Assembly: GCF_041080815.1 (NCBI RefSeq)
Contig: NZ_CP160205.1
Location: 2,046,001-2,110,000, forward strand
Direction: 5' to 3'
From: Mucilaginibacter yixingensis
GTDB lineage: Bacteria; Bacteroidota; Bacteroidia; Sphingobacteriales; Sphingobacteriaceae
DNA length: 64,000 nucleotides
Shown: positions 1 through 8,871 of the stretch, piece after piece
How positions within the stretch are numbered: the first letter of the stretch is position 1
How the letters are laid out: every line of letters starts with the position of its first letter
Made by a program: the position numbers and the translations under genes
The notes under the pieces: generated by a model
Seen by the model: only the letters and a program-made list of their open reading frames with translations
Told to the model about the DNA's origin: nothing
The model's database searches: none

Positions 1-404
1 TTAGCGGCTTTTTCTTCTAGGCGTTGGGCAACCTCCTTGGTATTTTCCAACACCCAGACCACCACTTTAACGATCTCCCCGGCGTCACTCCGGAGCGGCG
101 CGTACACAAAATTGATCACAATCATTTCCTCACGGCCATGGCGGATCAGCGGTATTTCCAGCCCTTCACGGCGGATAGTTTCTCCTTGAGACGCCCGATT
201 CAGATCATCTTCAAATAAATGCCTGACCTCGGCAAAAGACTCCCAGTACCATTTGCCAATGATCGAATGGGGCGGTTTTCCGGCGATCTCCAGGAACTTG
301 TCGTTCAGTAGTTCAGTTTTTTGCGTAGCCGCATCCAGTACTGCGATGCCAATGGGTGCGCTGTTGACCAGTTCTTTCAGATGTTCGTTATCTATAAATT
401 TCAT
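1..404 (-). CDS. PAS-domain protein, 5' part only (runs off the left edge)
   Basis: An open frame starts at an ATG (complement of 402-404) and stays open for 134 codons to the window edge, so only the N-terminus is present. The start reads MKFIDNEHLKELVNSAPIG, followed by features typical of a PAS sensor fold: an AVLDA strand, a LLNDKFLEIAGK segment and a late VVVWVLENT strand. PAS domains sense small ligands or redox state and are usually the input part of histidine kinases or diguanylate cyclases. The output domain is outside the window, so the signalling class cannot be named. The next gene to the right is on the opposite strand, giving a divergent arrangement. Confidence 0.75.
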   Translation of the reverse strand, partial: MKFIDNEHLKELVNSAPIGIAVLDAATQKTELLNDKFLEIAGKPPHSIIGKWYWESFAEVRHLFEDDLNRASQGETIRREGLEIPLIRHGREEMIVINFVYAPLRSDAGEIVKVVVWVLENTKEVAQRLEEKAA

Positions 405-826
405 GCCATGGGTATTCTACAGTCTTCCCAAACGCAAATTGACCGCGTGAATAGGTTAAAATATCAGATTGTTAAATTTAACCCAGAACAATCAAATTCC
501 GAAAATTGTTTAAGTAAGCCAACCAGCTTTATTTTTCAGTGAGTGGAACCCGCCTTACATAATATGTTAAAAGTTTATCCATTCTTATTCGTAGAAATGA
601 TCACGACCGGAGTGGAACTTGATATTCACAGGGTGACCTGTACAATAGGAGCTAAGCTGACTTCTTTCAATAGTTATAGTGCAACGCTCGTCCGTGTCCA
701 AGAACGCGGTATAAAAGGCTTACGAGGTCCTGAAAGAAAGAATTTTACGGCATCTGCTTCCGAAAGAGCTTTTTGTAACGCTAAACAGGTCAGATATTCA
801 ACTGAACTATAAATCAGGCTAATAAT
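405..826. other. Intergenic region with no supported gene
   Basis: About 420 bases separate the PAS gene from the Hc1-like gene's promoter. An 89-codon frame (543-812, plus) exists, but its translation is rich in unrelated residues and has no signal, domain or repeat. I do not support it as a gene. Confidence 0.5.
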
Positions 827-834
827 TATATTTG
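827..834 (+). promoter_or_regulatory. Promoter -7 element (TATATTTG) of the Hc1-like gene
   Basis: TATATTTG matches the Bacteroidota -7 consensus TAnnTTTG and lies 19 nt before the ATG at 853. A clear TTTG -33 element at the right spacing is not visible. The placement favours the 853 start over the upstream in-frame codon at 832, which falls inside this element. Confidence 0.55.
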
Positions 835-852
835 CAGCCTAAATTTAAGAAC

Positions 853-1032
853 ATGGAAAAATTAGCAGAGTTAAAAGCCCTTGTTGAGACGGCCGAAAAA
901 GAAGGCGCAGCATTTTATGAGAAAAACAATAAAGCAGCCGGTACCCGTTTGCGTAACGCACTGCAGGAAATTAAGGTTATTGCTACAGATTTGCGTAAAG
1001 ATGTAACCGAAAAGAAAAACGCAGCAAAATAA
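853..1032 (+). CDS. Histone H1-like protein, Hc1 family
   Basis: This 59-aa lysine-rich protein starts MEKLAELKALVETAEKEG and ends DVTEKKNAAK. The layout is typical of the short Hc1-type proteins common in Bacteroidota: an amphipathic helix, a central AAGTRLRNALQEIK segment and a basic tail. Such proteins are thought to bind and compact DNA as nucleoid-associated proteins. The annotated start is the ATG right after the TATATTTG promoter element. A longer frame from 832 would add MQPKFKN but would begin within the promoter. A strong terminator follows 21 bases after the stop, so the gene is monocistronic. Family assignment is from recognisable sequence character; DNA binding is inferred from the family. 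Confidence 0.85.
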   Translation: MEKLAELKALVETAEKEGAAFYEKNNKAAGTRLRNALQEIKVIATDLRKDVTEKKNAAK

Positions 1033-1053
1033 ATCAATTTATAATGTTTTGGG

Positions 1054-1081
1054 AAAGCCCCGTCCTTCAGGATGGGGCTTT
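1054..1081 (+). terminator. Intrinsic terminator of the Hc1-like gene
   Basis: Stem arms AAAGCCCCGTCC and GGATGGGGCTTT pair over 12 positions (one G-T) around a TTCA loop, ending in T residues. Confidence 0.85.
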
Positions 1082-1233
1082 GTTGTTTGTGCAAACCCAT
1101 TTGATGCCTCTTCAGTTTTTTGTACCTGCTGGACTTTTAAGCAAAGTAATCTGAGCCTTTCAACAAAGTGAACAAGTCGCCGATCGCCGAACTTTGTTTC
1201 TGTAATTAGAAAAGATGAAAATCATAGATCCGC

Positions 1234-2082
1234 ATGATTATGAGCGATGAAAACAAAGTCCAGGAAATCGAAGCCAGGCAGCCGGCACAGAAGCCGCGGG
1301 TGCTGTTAAATACTTATACCGGTACCCAATTAGCGGGTGAAGCTTTGGTGACCGATCATATTTTTAGCTACATCCTTTGTGGGCAGCATGAGGTATGGGT
1401 TGGCGGCAGCCGGTACACTTTTGGTGAGGGTGACTTCCGCTTCTTTAAAAGAAACCAACTGGCTCGGTATGTTAAAAGCCCTGCCGGCGGCAGTTTTAAA
1501 TCCCTGGCGGTGCACATTGATCAGTACACTTTACGCGAAATAAGCGATGCCTACGGATTAATGGCTGATAAAAGCGATGACCACAGCGGGGCCATACTGC
1601 TCCGGCCGGACAATTGGTTAAAGGGATTCGCAGATTCGCTGCTGCCTTATGTAATGCAACAGCAACCAGACCAGCGGATTGTTGCGCTTAAAACACGCGA
1701 ACTGGTCTTACTGCTCTTGCAAAATAACCCCGCGTTTAAAAACATCCTTTTTGATTTCAGTGAACCGGGAAAGATAGATATGGAGGCTTTTATGAACAGT
1801 CATTACCGGTATAACGTGAGCCTGGAGCGTTTTGCCTTTCTGACCGGGCGAAGTCTTTCCGGGTTTAAACGTGATTTTGAAAAGCTGTACCAAACTAGCC
1901 CCGGTAGATGGCTGGTGCAAAAAAGATTACAGGAGGCCAGGTACCGGATCGAATCACAGCATGAAAAACCAGGCGATGTTTACCTCGACCTGGGATTCGA
2001 GGATCTGTCACACTTTTCTTTTGCTTACAAAAAAGCATTTGGCTATGCGCCCAACAAAAGGCATTCAAACATTAACCTATAA
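1234..2082 (+). CDS. AraC-family transcriptional regulator
   Basis: A 282-aa protein. Residues about 20-170 form the sensor part, with cupin-like strands (HEVWVGGSRYTFGEGDFRFF). The last 100 residues carry the AraC double helix-turn-helix: helix one around VSLERFAFLTGRSLSGFKRDF, helix two around GDVYLDLGFEDLSHFSFAYKKAFGYAPNK. The second helix contains the characteristic LGFxDxSHFSxxFKKxFG pattern of the family. It probably controls the SDR gene that begins 11 bases after its stop. A second in-frame ATG at 1240 is an equally good start. The effector ligand cannot be told from sequence. Confidence 0.9.
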   Translation: MIMSDENKVQEIEARQPAQKPRVLLNTYTGTQLAGEALVTDHIFSYILCGQHEVWVGGSRYTFGEGDFRFFKRNQLARYVKSPAGGSFKSLAVHIDQYTLREISDAYGLMADKSDDHSGAILLRPDNWLKGFADSLLPYVMQQQPDQRIVALKTRELVLLLLQNNPAFKNILFDFSEPGKIDMEAFMNSHYRYNVSLERFAFLTGRSLSGFKRDFEKLYQTSPGRWLVQKRLQEARYRIESQHEKPGDVYLDLGFEDLSHFSFAYKKAFGYAPNKRHSNINL

Positions 2083-2092
2083 AAATCAAACA

Positions 2093-2890
2093 ATGGACAT
2101 TCAATTAAAGGGTAAACGTGCGCTGGTAACCGGTTCAAGCTCCGGATTAGGCGAGGCAGTTGCAAAACTACTGGCTGCCGAAGGCGCCACAGTAATTATT
2201 CATGGCCGTAACAAGGAGCGGGTGCAGGCAACGGTAGCTGATATCATCCATCTTGGCGGATCAGCCGAAGTGGCCATCGGTGATCTCTCAACAGACGAAG
2301 GCGCTGATGCGGTAGCGGCAGCGGCGCTCCGCTCAGGACAAATCGATATCCTAGTCAATAATGCGGGCGAAACATCCCACAAATCATGGGGTGATGCTAC
2401 TACGGAAGACTGGTTGTCAATCTATAACACTAATGTGGTCTCCTATGTCCGTATGATCCAGCGAATCGTTCCGCAGATGAAATCCTTGGGTTGGGGCAGG
2501 GTTATCCATATCGGCGGCGGCCTGGCCATACAGCCCATTAAGGAACAGCCACATTACAACGCAACGCTTGCAGCCCGTCATAATCTGTCCGTATCGCTGG
2601 CCCGAACGCTGAAGGAGACCGGGATAACCTCCAATGTGGTATCTCCCGGTGCCGTCATCAATCCAATGGTAGAAGAGTGGCTACAAAATGCAGCTTCAAA
2701 ATTTGGCTGGGGAACCGATCCGGAAGAGATCAAATACAAAGCCGTACAAGACCTGATCCCCAATGATACCGGCAGGTTTGGCAAGCCCAATGAAATTGCG
2801 GGTGCTGTAGCGTATCTGTGTAGCCGTTATGCCGATTATATCAGCGGATCTGTACTTCGCGTGGATGGTGGCACCATTCGTTGTCTTTAA
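2093..2890 (+). CDS. SDR-family oxidoreductase with altered catalytic residues
   Basis: A 265-aa short-chain dehydrogenase/reductase. The start MDIQLKGKRALVTGSSSGLG places the dinucleotide-binding glycine motif at residues 13-20 and NNAG at 89-92. The C-terminus has the expected GRFGKPNEIAGAVAYLCS and SGSVLRVDGG segments. The usual catalytic set is Ser, Tyr-xxx-Lys. Here Tyr155 is present, but the Lys position is Leu (YNATL) and the Ser region reads HIGGG. The protein may therefore bind NAD(P) but catalyse differently or poorly. The ATG at 2093, just after the AraC stop, is chosen; a frame open from 1871 merely overlaps the AraC gene. Substrate unknown. Confidence 0.88.
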   Translation: MDIQLKGKRALVTGSSSGLGEAVAKLLAAEGATVIIHGRNKERVQATVADIIHLGGSAEVAIGDLSTDEGADAVAAAALRSGQIDILVNNAGETSHKSWGDATTEDWLSIYNTNVVSYVRMIQRIVPQMKSLGWGRVIHIGGGLAIQPIKEQPHYNATLAARHNLSVSLARTLKETGITSNVVSPGAVINPMVEEWLQNAASKFGWGTDPEEIKYKAVQDLIPNDTGRFGKPNEIAGAVAYLCSRYADYISGSVLRVDGGTIRCL

Positions 2891-3494
2891 AAGATCCGGT
2901 CAAATTCATGTAGGGCAGCAAAATGATCTGTATTACCTGTTTCTTCCCAACCGAAATCTGATTAAATTAAAGATAGTAGTATCTGTTTTTATAGATACCA
3001 ATAAAGTGGCACAAATTTTTGAAGGCAGCGCGTTTGGGAGCCCTCCAAAACGCATGGCCGGCGGGTGGTTGAACCCTAGTAGGCGCTATTTCATCTAGTC
3101 CGCTTTTTATCTATGTCCCGCCAGATGCGCTGGCGGGGCATAGATGGTTTCAGGCAAATATGAGTTCCGCAGCCTGTTTGAATTTGGGATGTGCTGCAGA
3201 TGATTCCACATGCTACAGGATTACACGCACCGTATAAATCACCGAGTAATCGTCGAATAGCTAGCCGGGAAATACGGCGCACTGCGGTTCGGGTTCTGCT
3301 GGTGTTGTTCGGCTTTCTGTTTCACCTCTTCAGCCAGTTACTTACAGCAAAGCATACCAATCAATCCTACCTAATCAAACGCATATTCTTTTATAATTCA
3401 GCCTAAAAACAACCTGAAACAAATACCGTAAAGCACCATTTGATACTTAACCTTTTCATAACATAAAGCTGTTAATTAAAAAATATTATGAGCA
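2891..3494. other. Intergenic region with a long hairpin, no supported gene
   Basis: About 600 bases without a convincing gene. Short frames on both strands (for example 3091-3282 minus and 3191-3406 plus) show no recognisable domain. The main structure is the hairpin listed separately at 3109-3145. Confidence 0.5.
3109..3145. repeat. 16-bp-stem hairpin / inverted repeat
   Basis: Arms ATCTATGTCCCGCCAG and CTGGCGGGGCATAGAT pair over 16 positions with one G-T, around a 5-nt loop. No T-run follows on either strand in the orientation expected of an intrinsic terminator, so it may be a REP-like element or a structured RNA. Confidence 0.6.
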
Positions 3495-3502
3495 TAGTTT
3501 TG
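3495..3502 (+). promoter_or_regulatory. Candidate -7 element TAGTTTTG
   Basis: This octamer matches TAnnTTTG and lies 41 nt before the ATG at 3543. The expected TTTG at -33 is only weakly represented. It could serve the small membrane-protein gene and the SusC/SusD pair downstream. Confidence 0.4.
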
Positions 3503-3542
3503 CAGCCGGTTTAAGTCCAAATACTTCGCCCCCCCTGGAAGA

Positions 3543-3932
3543 ATGCCCAAAAGACAGAGAAACTCAGCACAATTGTATGCACTCGGCATGGCGCTTGTGT
3601 ACTTGTTTTTCTCGTGCCTGTACGTAATACAATGCATGCAGACTTCACAGATGCTTCATACCCAATCTTCGCAGGTAGTAAAGCACCATCCTTCCATTGT
3701 TTTAGCAAAGTCTTTCAGAAGCAGAAACCATTCACCTATCGGTAAGTTTCTGCACAAACCACGAGTTATTACTCAGAAAAAAACAATGCTGGCTCTTGCC
3801 GCTACGCTGGCGTTTTGCCTTGTTTTTTGCTTTTTCAACGTACAAGCCAAGCGATTTTCGTTTGCCACGGTTTATCAACATGGTTATCAGCCCCATCATG
3901 TTCTAGCCTTGCTCCAGACCTGGAGAATCTGA
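3543..3932 (+). CDS. Hypothetical membrane protein with two hydrophobic segments
   Basis: A 129-aa frame I cannot assign to a family. It begins with a basic stretch (MPKRQRNSAQ) followed by a hydrophobic segment at about residues 12-32. A basic, serine-rich hydrophilic middle runs to about residue 80, and a second hydrophobic segment (MLALAATLAFCLVFCFFNV) lies at about 81-99. The amino-acid distribution and a TAnnTTTG element 41 nt upstream suggest that it is expressed. It ends 156 bases before the SusC gene, on the same strand. The alternative is that the stretch is simply a long non-coding leader for SusC. No function is proposed. Confidence 0.45.
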   Translation: MPKRQRNSAQLYALGMALVYLFFSCLYVIQCMQTSQMLHTQSSQVVKHHPSIVLAKSFRSRNHSPIGKFLHKPRVITQKKTMLALAATLAFCLVFCFFNVQAKRFSFATVYQHGYQPHHVLALLQTWRI

Positions 3933-4088
3933 TCCCCTCTATTTCCTTCTAACAAGTATTGACGGCCCGCAATAGCGACGCGCCTGTATTCATTTGTCCA
4001 TTTTTTTCTGCTAAGACCACGCCCCGCGACCGGTCCTGGCCTCACTTTGCTCATTTTTTTAAATTTTTTAACAATAAACATTTCTGGT

Positions 4089-7000
4089 ATGAGACCAATC
4101 TACTCTTATTTCAAGATTGCCTTGTCTATGATTGTCTTTACAATTATTGCAACGCAGAGTTTCGCGCAACAAACGCGGCTTATTAAAGGCCAGGTCGTCG
4201 ACGCCGCCGACGGGACTGCCATCATTGGTGCATCCGTTAGGGTGAAAGGCACACGCACCGGCGCATCGGCAGACCTTAACGGTAATTTTCAGGTAACGGC
4301 CCATAACGGCGACGTATTGGTAATTACCTACATTGGTTACGTGGCACAAGAAGTTTCGGTTAACAGCGCCCCGTTAACCGTGCGCCTTGCTGCTGATAAA
4401 CATGCACTTAGCGAAGTAGTTGTTACTGCTTTGGGTATCAGCAAGCAAAGCAAATCGCTGGGTTATGCTGTACAAACTCTTAGCGCATCTCAAGTATCTA
4501 ACGTTCCTGATCCTAACCTAGTGAATGACCTGCAGGGTAAGTTAGCCGGTGTGCAGATCACCAACGGTTCTGCCGGCGTGGGTTCAACCTCACGTGTGGT
4601 TATCCGTGGCGAGAACTCGTTTTCTGGTACCAACCAGCCGCTGTTTGTAGTTGATGGTGTGCCTATCAGCAACGATACCTATTTTAACGATGCGGTTAAC
4701 AATTCATCAAACCAGGGCACCTGGGCCGAGGTTGACTGGGGTAACGGCGCCTCTGAGGTGAATCCTAATGATGTGGAAAGCATGTCTATACTGAAAGGCC
4801 CAACCGCAGCAGCCCTTTATGGTTCACGCGCGGCCAACGGCGCGGTAGTAATCACCACAAAAAAAGGAAAATCAAAACCGGGTCTGGCTGGTATCCAGTT
4901 CAACTCTCAAACCACTATTGAAACTGTAATGCGCTATCCGGCCCTGCAAAACCAATATGGTGCAGGTAACGGCAGCGTAGATTACAAATATGTAAACGGC
5001 GCAGGTTCAACCGAGAACAACATCCCTAACTTCGGTCGAGCTTTTGACCCCAACTACCTGGTAGTACAGTTTGACAGCCCCGAAGGCCCGTATATGGCAG
5101 CCGATCTGAACGCTGTTAAAACATTACCAGCCGGCACCCAGGCAACACCAACTCCGTGGGTGCCGCATACAGATAACATCAACAAATTCTTCGGTACTGG
5201 TATCACCACTCAAAACAACATTGCTTTTGAGAGCGGAGACGATAAAAACAGCTACCGTTTCTCTGCCGGTAACCTGTATAATCATGGTAACGTGGGTAAT
5301 ATAGACCTGGTTAGAAACAGCTTCTCCTTCCGTGCCCAAAATAAACTGACCGACAAACTAACCTCTAACGTTTACCTGGATTATGTGAACAGCTATAGCG
5401 ATAACCGCCCCAACATTGGTTATGGCTCTGAAAACGTAATGTACACCTTCCACGGTGTGTACGGTATGCCTTTGAACGTTAACATCGAGTCGCTGAAACG
5501 TACCTGGGCTGCCGGACAGACTGATTTAAGCCAATTCAGATACTGGGCTAATCACGATAACCCTTACCTTACCGTTAACGATAACACCAACAGCTTTAAA
5601 AAGAACCGCATTATTGGTAATGCACAGCTGAACTATCAGTTCTCTAAAGAGCTAAGTGCGTTTGTTCGGACCGGTATTGACGAGTATACTGATAACCGCG
5701 AAGGCAAAAGGGTTTTCGGTACTGTAAGGTTCCCTACAGGTGGTTTCAGAACTGATGATGTTAACTACGTTGAAAATAATACCGATTTCCTGTTAAACTA
5801 TAAACCGGCTGATACCGGCGATTTCCACGTGAGTTTATCTGGTGGTGGCAACCGCTTTAAACAAAGCATCAACTACATCCGCAACATTGCTAACTCACTT
5901 ATCGCTCCAGATCTGTATAACTTCAGCAACGCGCTTACGCTGTTACCTCCTGAATATATTAAACAGGATCGTGCTACCTACAGCTTATACGGTTTCGGTG
6001 ATTTTGACTACAAAGGCCTGCTTTACCTGAATGTTACCGGCCGTAATGATTGGTCTAGTACCTTGCCAACCAACAAAAACTCTTATTTCTACCCATCAGC
6101 TTCATTAAGCGCCGTGGTATCTGATATGGTAACACTGCCAAAAGCTATTTCGTTCTTTAAAGTAAGAGTATCGGCAGCGCAGGTTGGTCACGATGCTGAT
6201 CCTTATTCTATCAACAACACTTATACTACCAACACGCCGTTTAACAGTACGCCGCTTACCACCATTACCAACGTACTGGCTAACAGCAACCTGAAACCAT
6301 CTACCACCAACTCTTATGAGACCGGTTTTGATCTGCGTTTCCTGCAAGACAGACTGGGTCTTGATTTCACCTACTATCAGTCAGATACCAAGGATGAGAT
6401 TGTACAGGTGCCGGTTCCAATTTCTTCAGGCTTTACCGCAGCATTTGTTAACGGCGGCAAGATCAGAGACAAAGGTGTTGAGGTTGTGCTAACTGCTACT
6501 CCATTAAAATCTGAACACGGCTTAAACTGGCACACCACTTTCAACTTTAGCCATGACGTGTCTACCGTAACCGGTTTGCCTGACGGCTTAACCAGCTACA
6601 AATATGCCGACGTTACTCAGTATGATCGTTACTACCGCTCTATCCAGTACTATGCCGTAGTTGGCGAGCGCATGGGTAACATGTATGGCCGTTATTTTAA
6701 ACGCGCTCCTGACGGTCAGATCATTTATCAGAACGGCTTGCCGGTTACTTCTAACGAAACCGACCGCAAGGTGCTGGGCAACTATAACCCAGACTTTATA
6801 TTGGGCTGGTACAACACCTTTAGCTACAAAAACTTCAATTTTGATATGACCTGGGATTGGCGTCAGGGCGGCAGCTATTACTCTTACACAGAGCTGGGCC
6901 TGCTGCAGGGCGGTATGTCGCCAGCTACACTGCCAGGCCGCGCCGAAGGCGGCATTGTTGGCCAGGGTGTAATGCTTGATGGCAATGGCAACTATGTGCC

Positions 7001-7325
7001 AAACAACGTAAAGGTTACGGCTGCTAATTACTACCTGAACGGTATTTACAACCCTAACAACAACGAAGAATTTATGTATAGCGCCACCTACCTTAAACTA
7101 CGCGAGGTAAAACTGGGCTATACCTTCAAACACATTATGGGTAAACGCTCTCCGGCTACTTTAAATGCCGCACTGGTTGGCCGCAACTTGTTATTATTTA
7201 CCCAAAACAAGGACGTAGATCCTGAAAACCTTGCACTGAGAGGCAATAAAATATTACCAGGTATCGAGTTCCTGAGCTATCCATCTACCAGAAGCTTCGG
7301 TTTAAATGTCAACTTAAACTTCTAA
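4089..7325 (+). CDS. SusC/RagA-type TonB-linked outer-membrane transporter
   Basis: A 1078-aa outer-membrane transporter. The chosen ATG at 4089 gives a clean signal peptide (MRPIYSYFKIALSMIVFTII... ending TQSFAQ). A frame open from 4047 would put extra residues before it. A carboxypeptidase-like regulatory domain follows (KGQVVDAADGTAIIGASVRV), then the TonB plug with NDLQGKLAGVQI, VVIRGENSF and PLFVVDGVPISND. The rest is beta-barrel with Asn- and Tyr-rich strands, ending in an aromatic-rich C-terminus (FGLNVNLNF). The barrel imports a nutrient using TonB energy, with the SusD-like lipoprotein 19 bases downstream acting as its lid. No degradative enzyme lies nearby, so the substrate is unknown. 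Confidence 0.95.
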   Translation: MRPIYSYFKIALSMIVFTIIATQSFAQQTRLIKGQVVDAADGTAIIGASVRVKGTRTGASADLNGNFQVTAHNGDVLVITYIGYVAQEVSVNSAPLTVRLAADKHALSEVVVTALGISKQSKSLGYAVQTLSASQVSNVPDPNLVNDLQGKLAGVQITNGSAGVGSTSRVVIRGENSFSGTNQPLFVVDGVPISNDTYFNDAVNNSSNQGTWAEVDWGNGASEVNPNDVESMSILKGPTAAALYGSRAANGAVVITTKKGKSKPGLAGIQFNSQTTIETVMRYPALQNQYGAGNGSVDYKYVNGAGSTENNIPNFGRAFDPNYLVVQFDSPEGPYMAADLNAVKTLPAGTQATPTPWVPHTDNINKFFGTGITTQNNIAFESGDDKNSYRFSAGNLYNHGNVGNIDLVRNSFSFRAQNKLTDKLTSNVYLDYVNSYSDNRPNIGYGSENVMYTFHGVYGMPLNVNIESLKRTWAAGQTDLSQFRYWANHDNPYLTVNDNTNSFKKNRIIGNAQLNYQFSKELSAFVRTGIDEYTDNREGKRVFGTVRFPTGGFRTDDVNYVENNTDFLLNYKPADTGDFHVSLSGGGNRFKQSINYIRNIANSLIAPDLYNFSNALTLLPPEYIKQDRATYSLYGFGDFDYKGLLYLNVTGRNDWSSTLPTNKNSYFYPSASLSAVVSDMVTLPKAISFFKVRVSAAQVGHDADPYSINNTYTTNTPFNSTPLTTITNVLANSNLKPSTTNSYETGFDLRFLQDRLGLDFTYYQSDTKDEIVQVPVPISSGFTAAFVNGGKIRDKGVEVVLTATPLKSEHGLNWHTTFNFSHDVSTVTGLPDGLTSYKYADVTQYDRYYRSIQYYAVVGERMGNMYGRYFKRAPDGQIIYQNGLPVTSNETDRKVLGNYNPDFILGWYNTFSYKNFNFDMTWDWRQGGSYYSYTELGLLQGGMSPATLPGRAEGGIVGQGVMLDGNGNYVPNNVKVTAANYYLNGIYNPNNNEEFMYSATYLKLREVKLGYTFKHIMGKRSPATLNAALVGRNLLLFTQNKDVDPENLALRGNKILPGIEFLSYPSTRSFGLNVNLNF

Positions 7326-7344
7326 TTATTTCAAAGCTACAATC

Positions 7345-8817
7345 ATGAATACTATCAGTAAATATATATCGGGCCTGCTGATCCTTTCTGCCGCAACCTT
7401 TAGCTCGTGCAAAAAGGAATTTCAGACACTAAACACCAATCCCAACCAGCTGGAAAAAGCAAATGATCCGTCTTTGCTGGGCAACATCGAGGTAACCAGC
7501 TTCTTTAACTCAGCTTATAACGCCTGGACGCTGGGCAACGGCATGAGCCAATATGCAACCTTCAGCCAAAGTTATTATAATACCCTGGCGCGTTACATTC
7601 CATCATCTAACCAGCCTTACTGGCAGGTTTTATACACCAACGCCCGTGATGCCAACCAGATCATTGCCGATTCTAAAGCCAACGGAAACACCTCAATGCA
7701 GGCATTGGGCTTGATCATGAGATCATACTCATTTGCGCAGTTGACAGACCTGTGGGGAGATATTCCGTTTAAAAATGCGCTGCAAGGCCAAAACGGTAAC
7801 TTCACCGCCAGCTATGATAGTCAGCAAACTGTTTATACCGATTCTGGAATGGGTGTTCTGCCTTCTTTACGCGCGGCAGACAGCTTGTTAAAAAGCAGCG
7901 TAACAGCCATTACCGGCGATTTGGTTTATGGCGGCGACGTTACCAAATGGCGCAAATTCTGTAACGGTCTGCGTTTGCGTTATTTGTTAAGAGCATCGGG
8001 CAAATTGTCTACCGCTGCAGCAGAAATGCAGAGCATTGTGAGCAGCGGCATGATTTTCCAAAGTGCATCAGAAAGTGCAGAACTGGCCTTGCCTACCTCT
8101 GTGCCCTACGCTTTCCCAAGCGTTACTGAACGTTCTGGCGACTACAGCATCAAGTACCTGAATACGCTGATGTACAACTTCTATGTAAACACCGGCGACC
8201 AGGCCAGACTGAGCATGCTGTTTTCTAAAAACGTAAACAACCAATCGGCCAGCGGCTTTAATTTCTCTTATTACGGAGGTATGCCGGTTGTGGCCGACGC
8301 TAACACCACGCAGGTAAACAGTGGATCGGGTTTCAACTCAGCTATTTTTGTGAGCTCGCCGTCATCAATAGTTTTAAAAGCACGCTTGTTAACCTATGCC
8401 GAAGTACAGTTTATCCTGGCCGAAGCCAGTTTGAAAAACCTGATCTCTACCGGCACTGCTGCAACTTATTATACCAATGGTGTAGCCGGCGCGTATGCTG
8501 ATTACGGCATTGATGCAACAACCACAGCTGCTTATTTAACTAACCCTAATGTGGTTTTCAACCCGGTTAACGGCCTTAACCAAATCCTGACCCAAAAATG
8601 GGCTGCCAACTTAAATGTGGGCTTTGAAGGCTGGCTGGAGTATCGCCGCACCGGCATCCCGGCGCTTGATGCAACATCTGCTAACCTTAACAACAACAAA
8701 ATTTCGTCAAGATTTATTTACCCGCCTGATGAGCAAACCATCAACGCGGTGAATTACAAATCTGAACTTCAAAAAATGGGTGGCACAGACAACCCTAACT
8801 ACAAAGCCTGGTGGTAA
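7345..8817 (+). CDS. SusD/RagB-family nutrient-binding lipoprotein (SusD-like type 2)
   Basis: A 490-aa surface lipoprotein. The N-terminus has a lipoprotein signal with Cys at about residue 22 (ATFSSCKKE). Helical TPR-like repeats follow, including MRSYSFAQLTDLWGDIPF, which is typical of the family, and a C-terminal FEGWLEYRRTGIPAL segment. SusD proteins bind the ligand at the cell surface and close over the SusC barrel. It forms a two-gene unit with the SusC gene (19-base gap) and is followed by a strong terminator. The sequence resembles the shorter SusD-like branch found with peptide or unknown substrates more than the classic glycan branch. That last point is a weak inference. Confidence 0.93.
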   Translation: MNTISKYISGLLILSAATFSSCKKEFQTLNTNPNQLEKANDPSLLGNIEVTSFFNSAYNAWTLGNGMSQYATFSQSYYNTLARYIPSSNQPYWQVLYTNARDANQIIADSKANGNTSMQALGLIMRSYSFAQLTDLWGDIPFKNALQGQNGNFTASYDSQQTVYTDSGMGVLPSLRAADSLLKSSVTAITGDLVYGGDVTKWRKFCNGLRLRYLLRASGKLSTAAAEMQSIVSSGMIFQSASESAELALPTSVPYAFPSVTERSGDYSIKYLNTLMYNFYVNTGDQARLSMLFSKNVNNQSASGFNFSYYGGMPVVADANTTQVNSGSGFNSAIFVSSPSSIVLKARLLTYAEVQFILAEASLKNLISTGTAATYYTNGVAGAYADYGIDATTTAAYLTNPNVVFNPVNGLNQILTQKWAANLNVGFEGWLEYRRTGIPALDATSANLNNNKISSRFIYPPDEQTINAVNYKSELQKMGGTDNPNYKAWW

Positions 8818-8824
8818 ACCTTAT

Positions 8825-8867
8825 GCAGGCTTCCGGGAATGCAATGCCTGGAAGCCTGCTTTTTCTT
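8825..8867 (+). terminator. Intrinsic terminator after the first SusC/SusD pair
   Basis: Perfect 10-bp arms GCAGGCTTCC and GGAAGCCTGC flank a 15-nt loop and are followed by TTTTTCTT. The next gene starts only 5 bases later. Confidence 0.85.
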
Positions 8868-8871
8868 AAAG

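Noticed and set aside
543-812. 89-codon plus-strand frame
   Set aside because: No recognisable motif, poor residue pattern and no promoter; treated as chance.
832-852. Upstream start for the Hc1-like protein
   Set aside because: It begins inside the TATATTTG promoter element, so it would not be on the transcript.
1871-2092. Extended N-terminus for the SDR protein
   Set aside because: The extra residues come from the overlapping AraC gene in another frame; the ATG at 2093 begins exactly at the SDR fold.
3091-3282. 63-codon minus-strand frame
   Set aside because: Overlaps the hairpin and gives a Cys/Arg-rich translation with no family resemblance.
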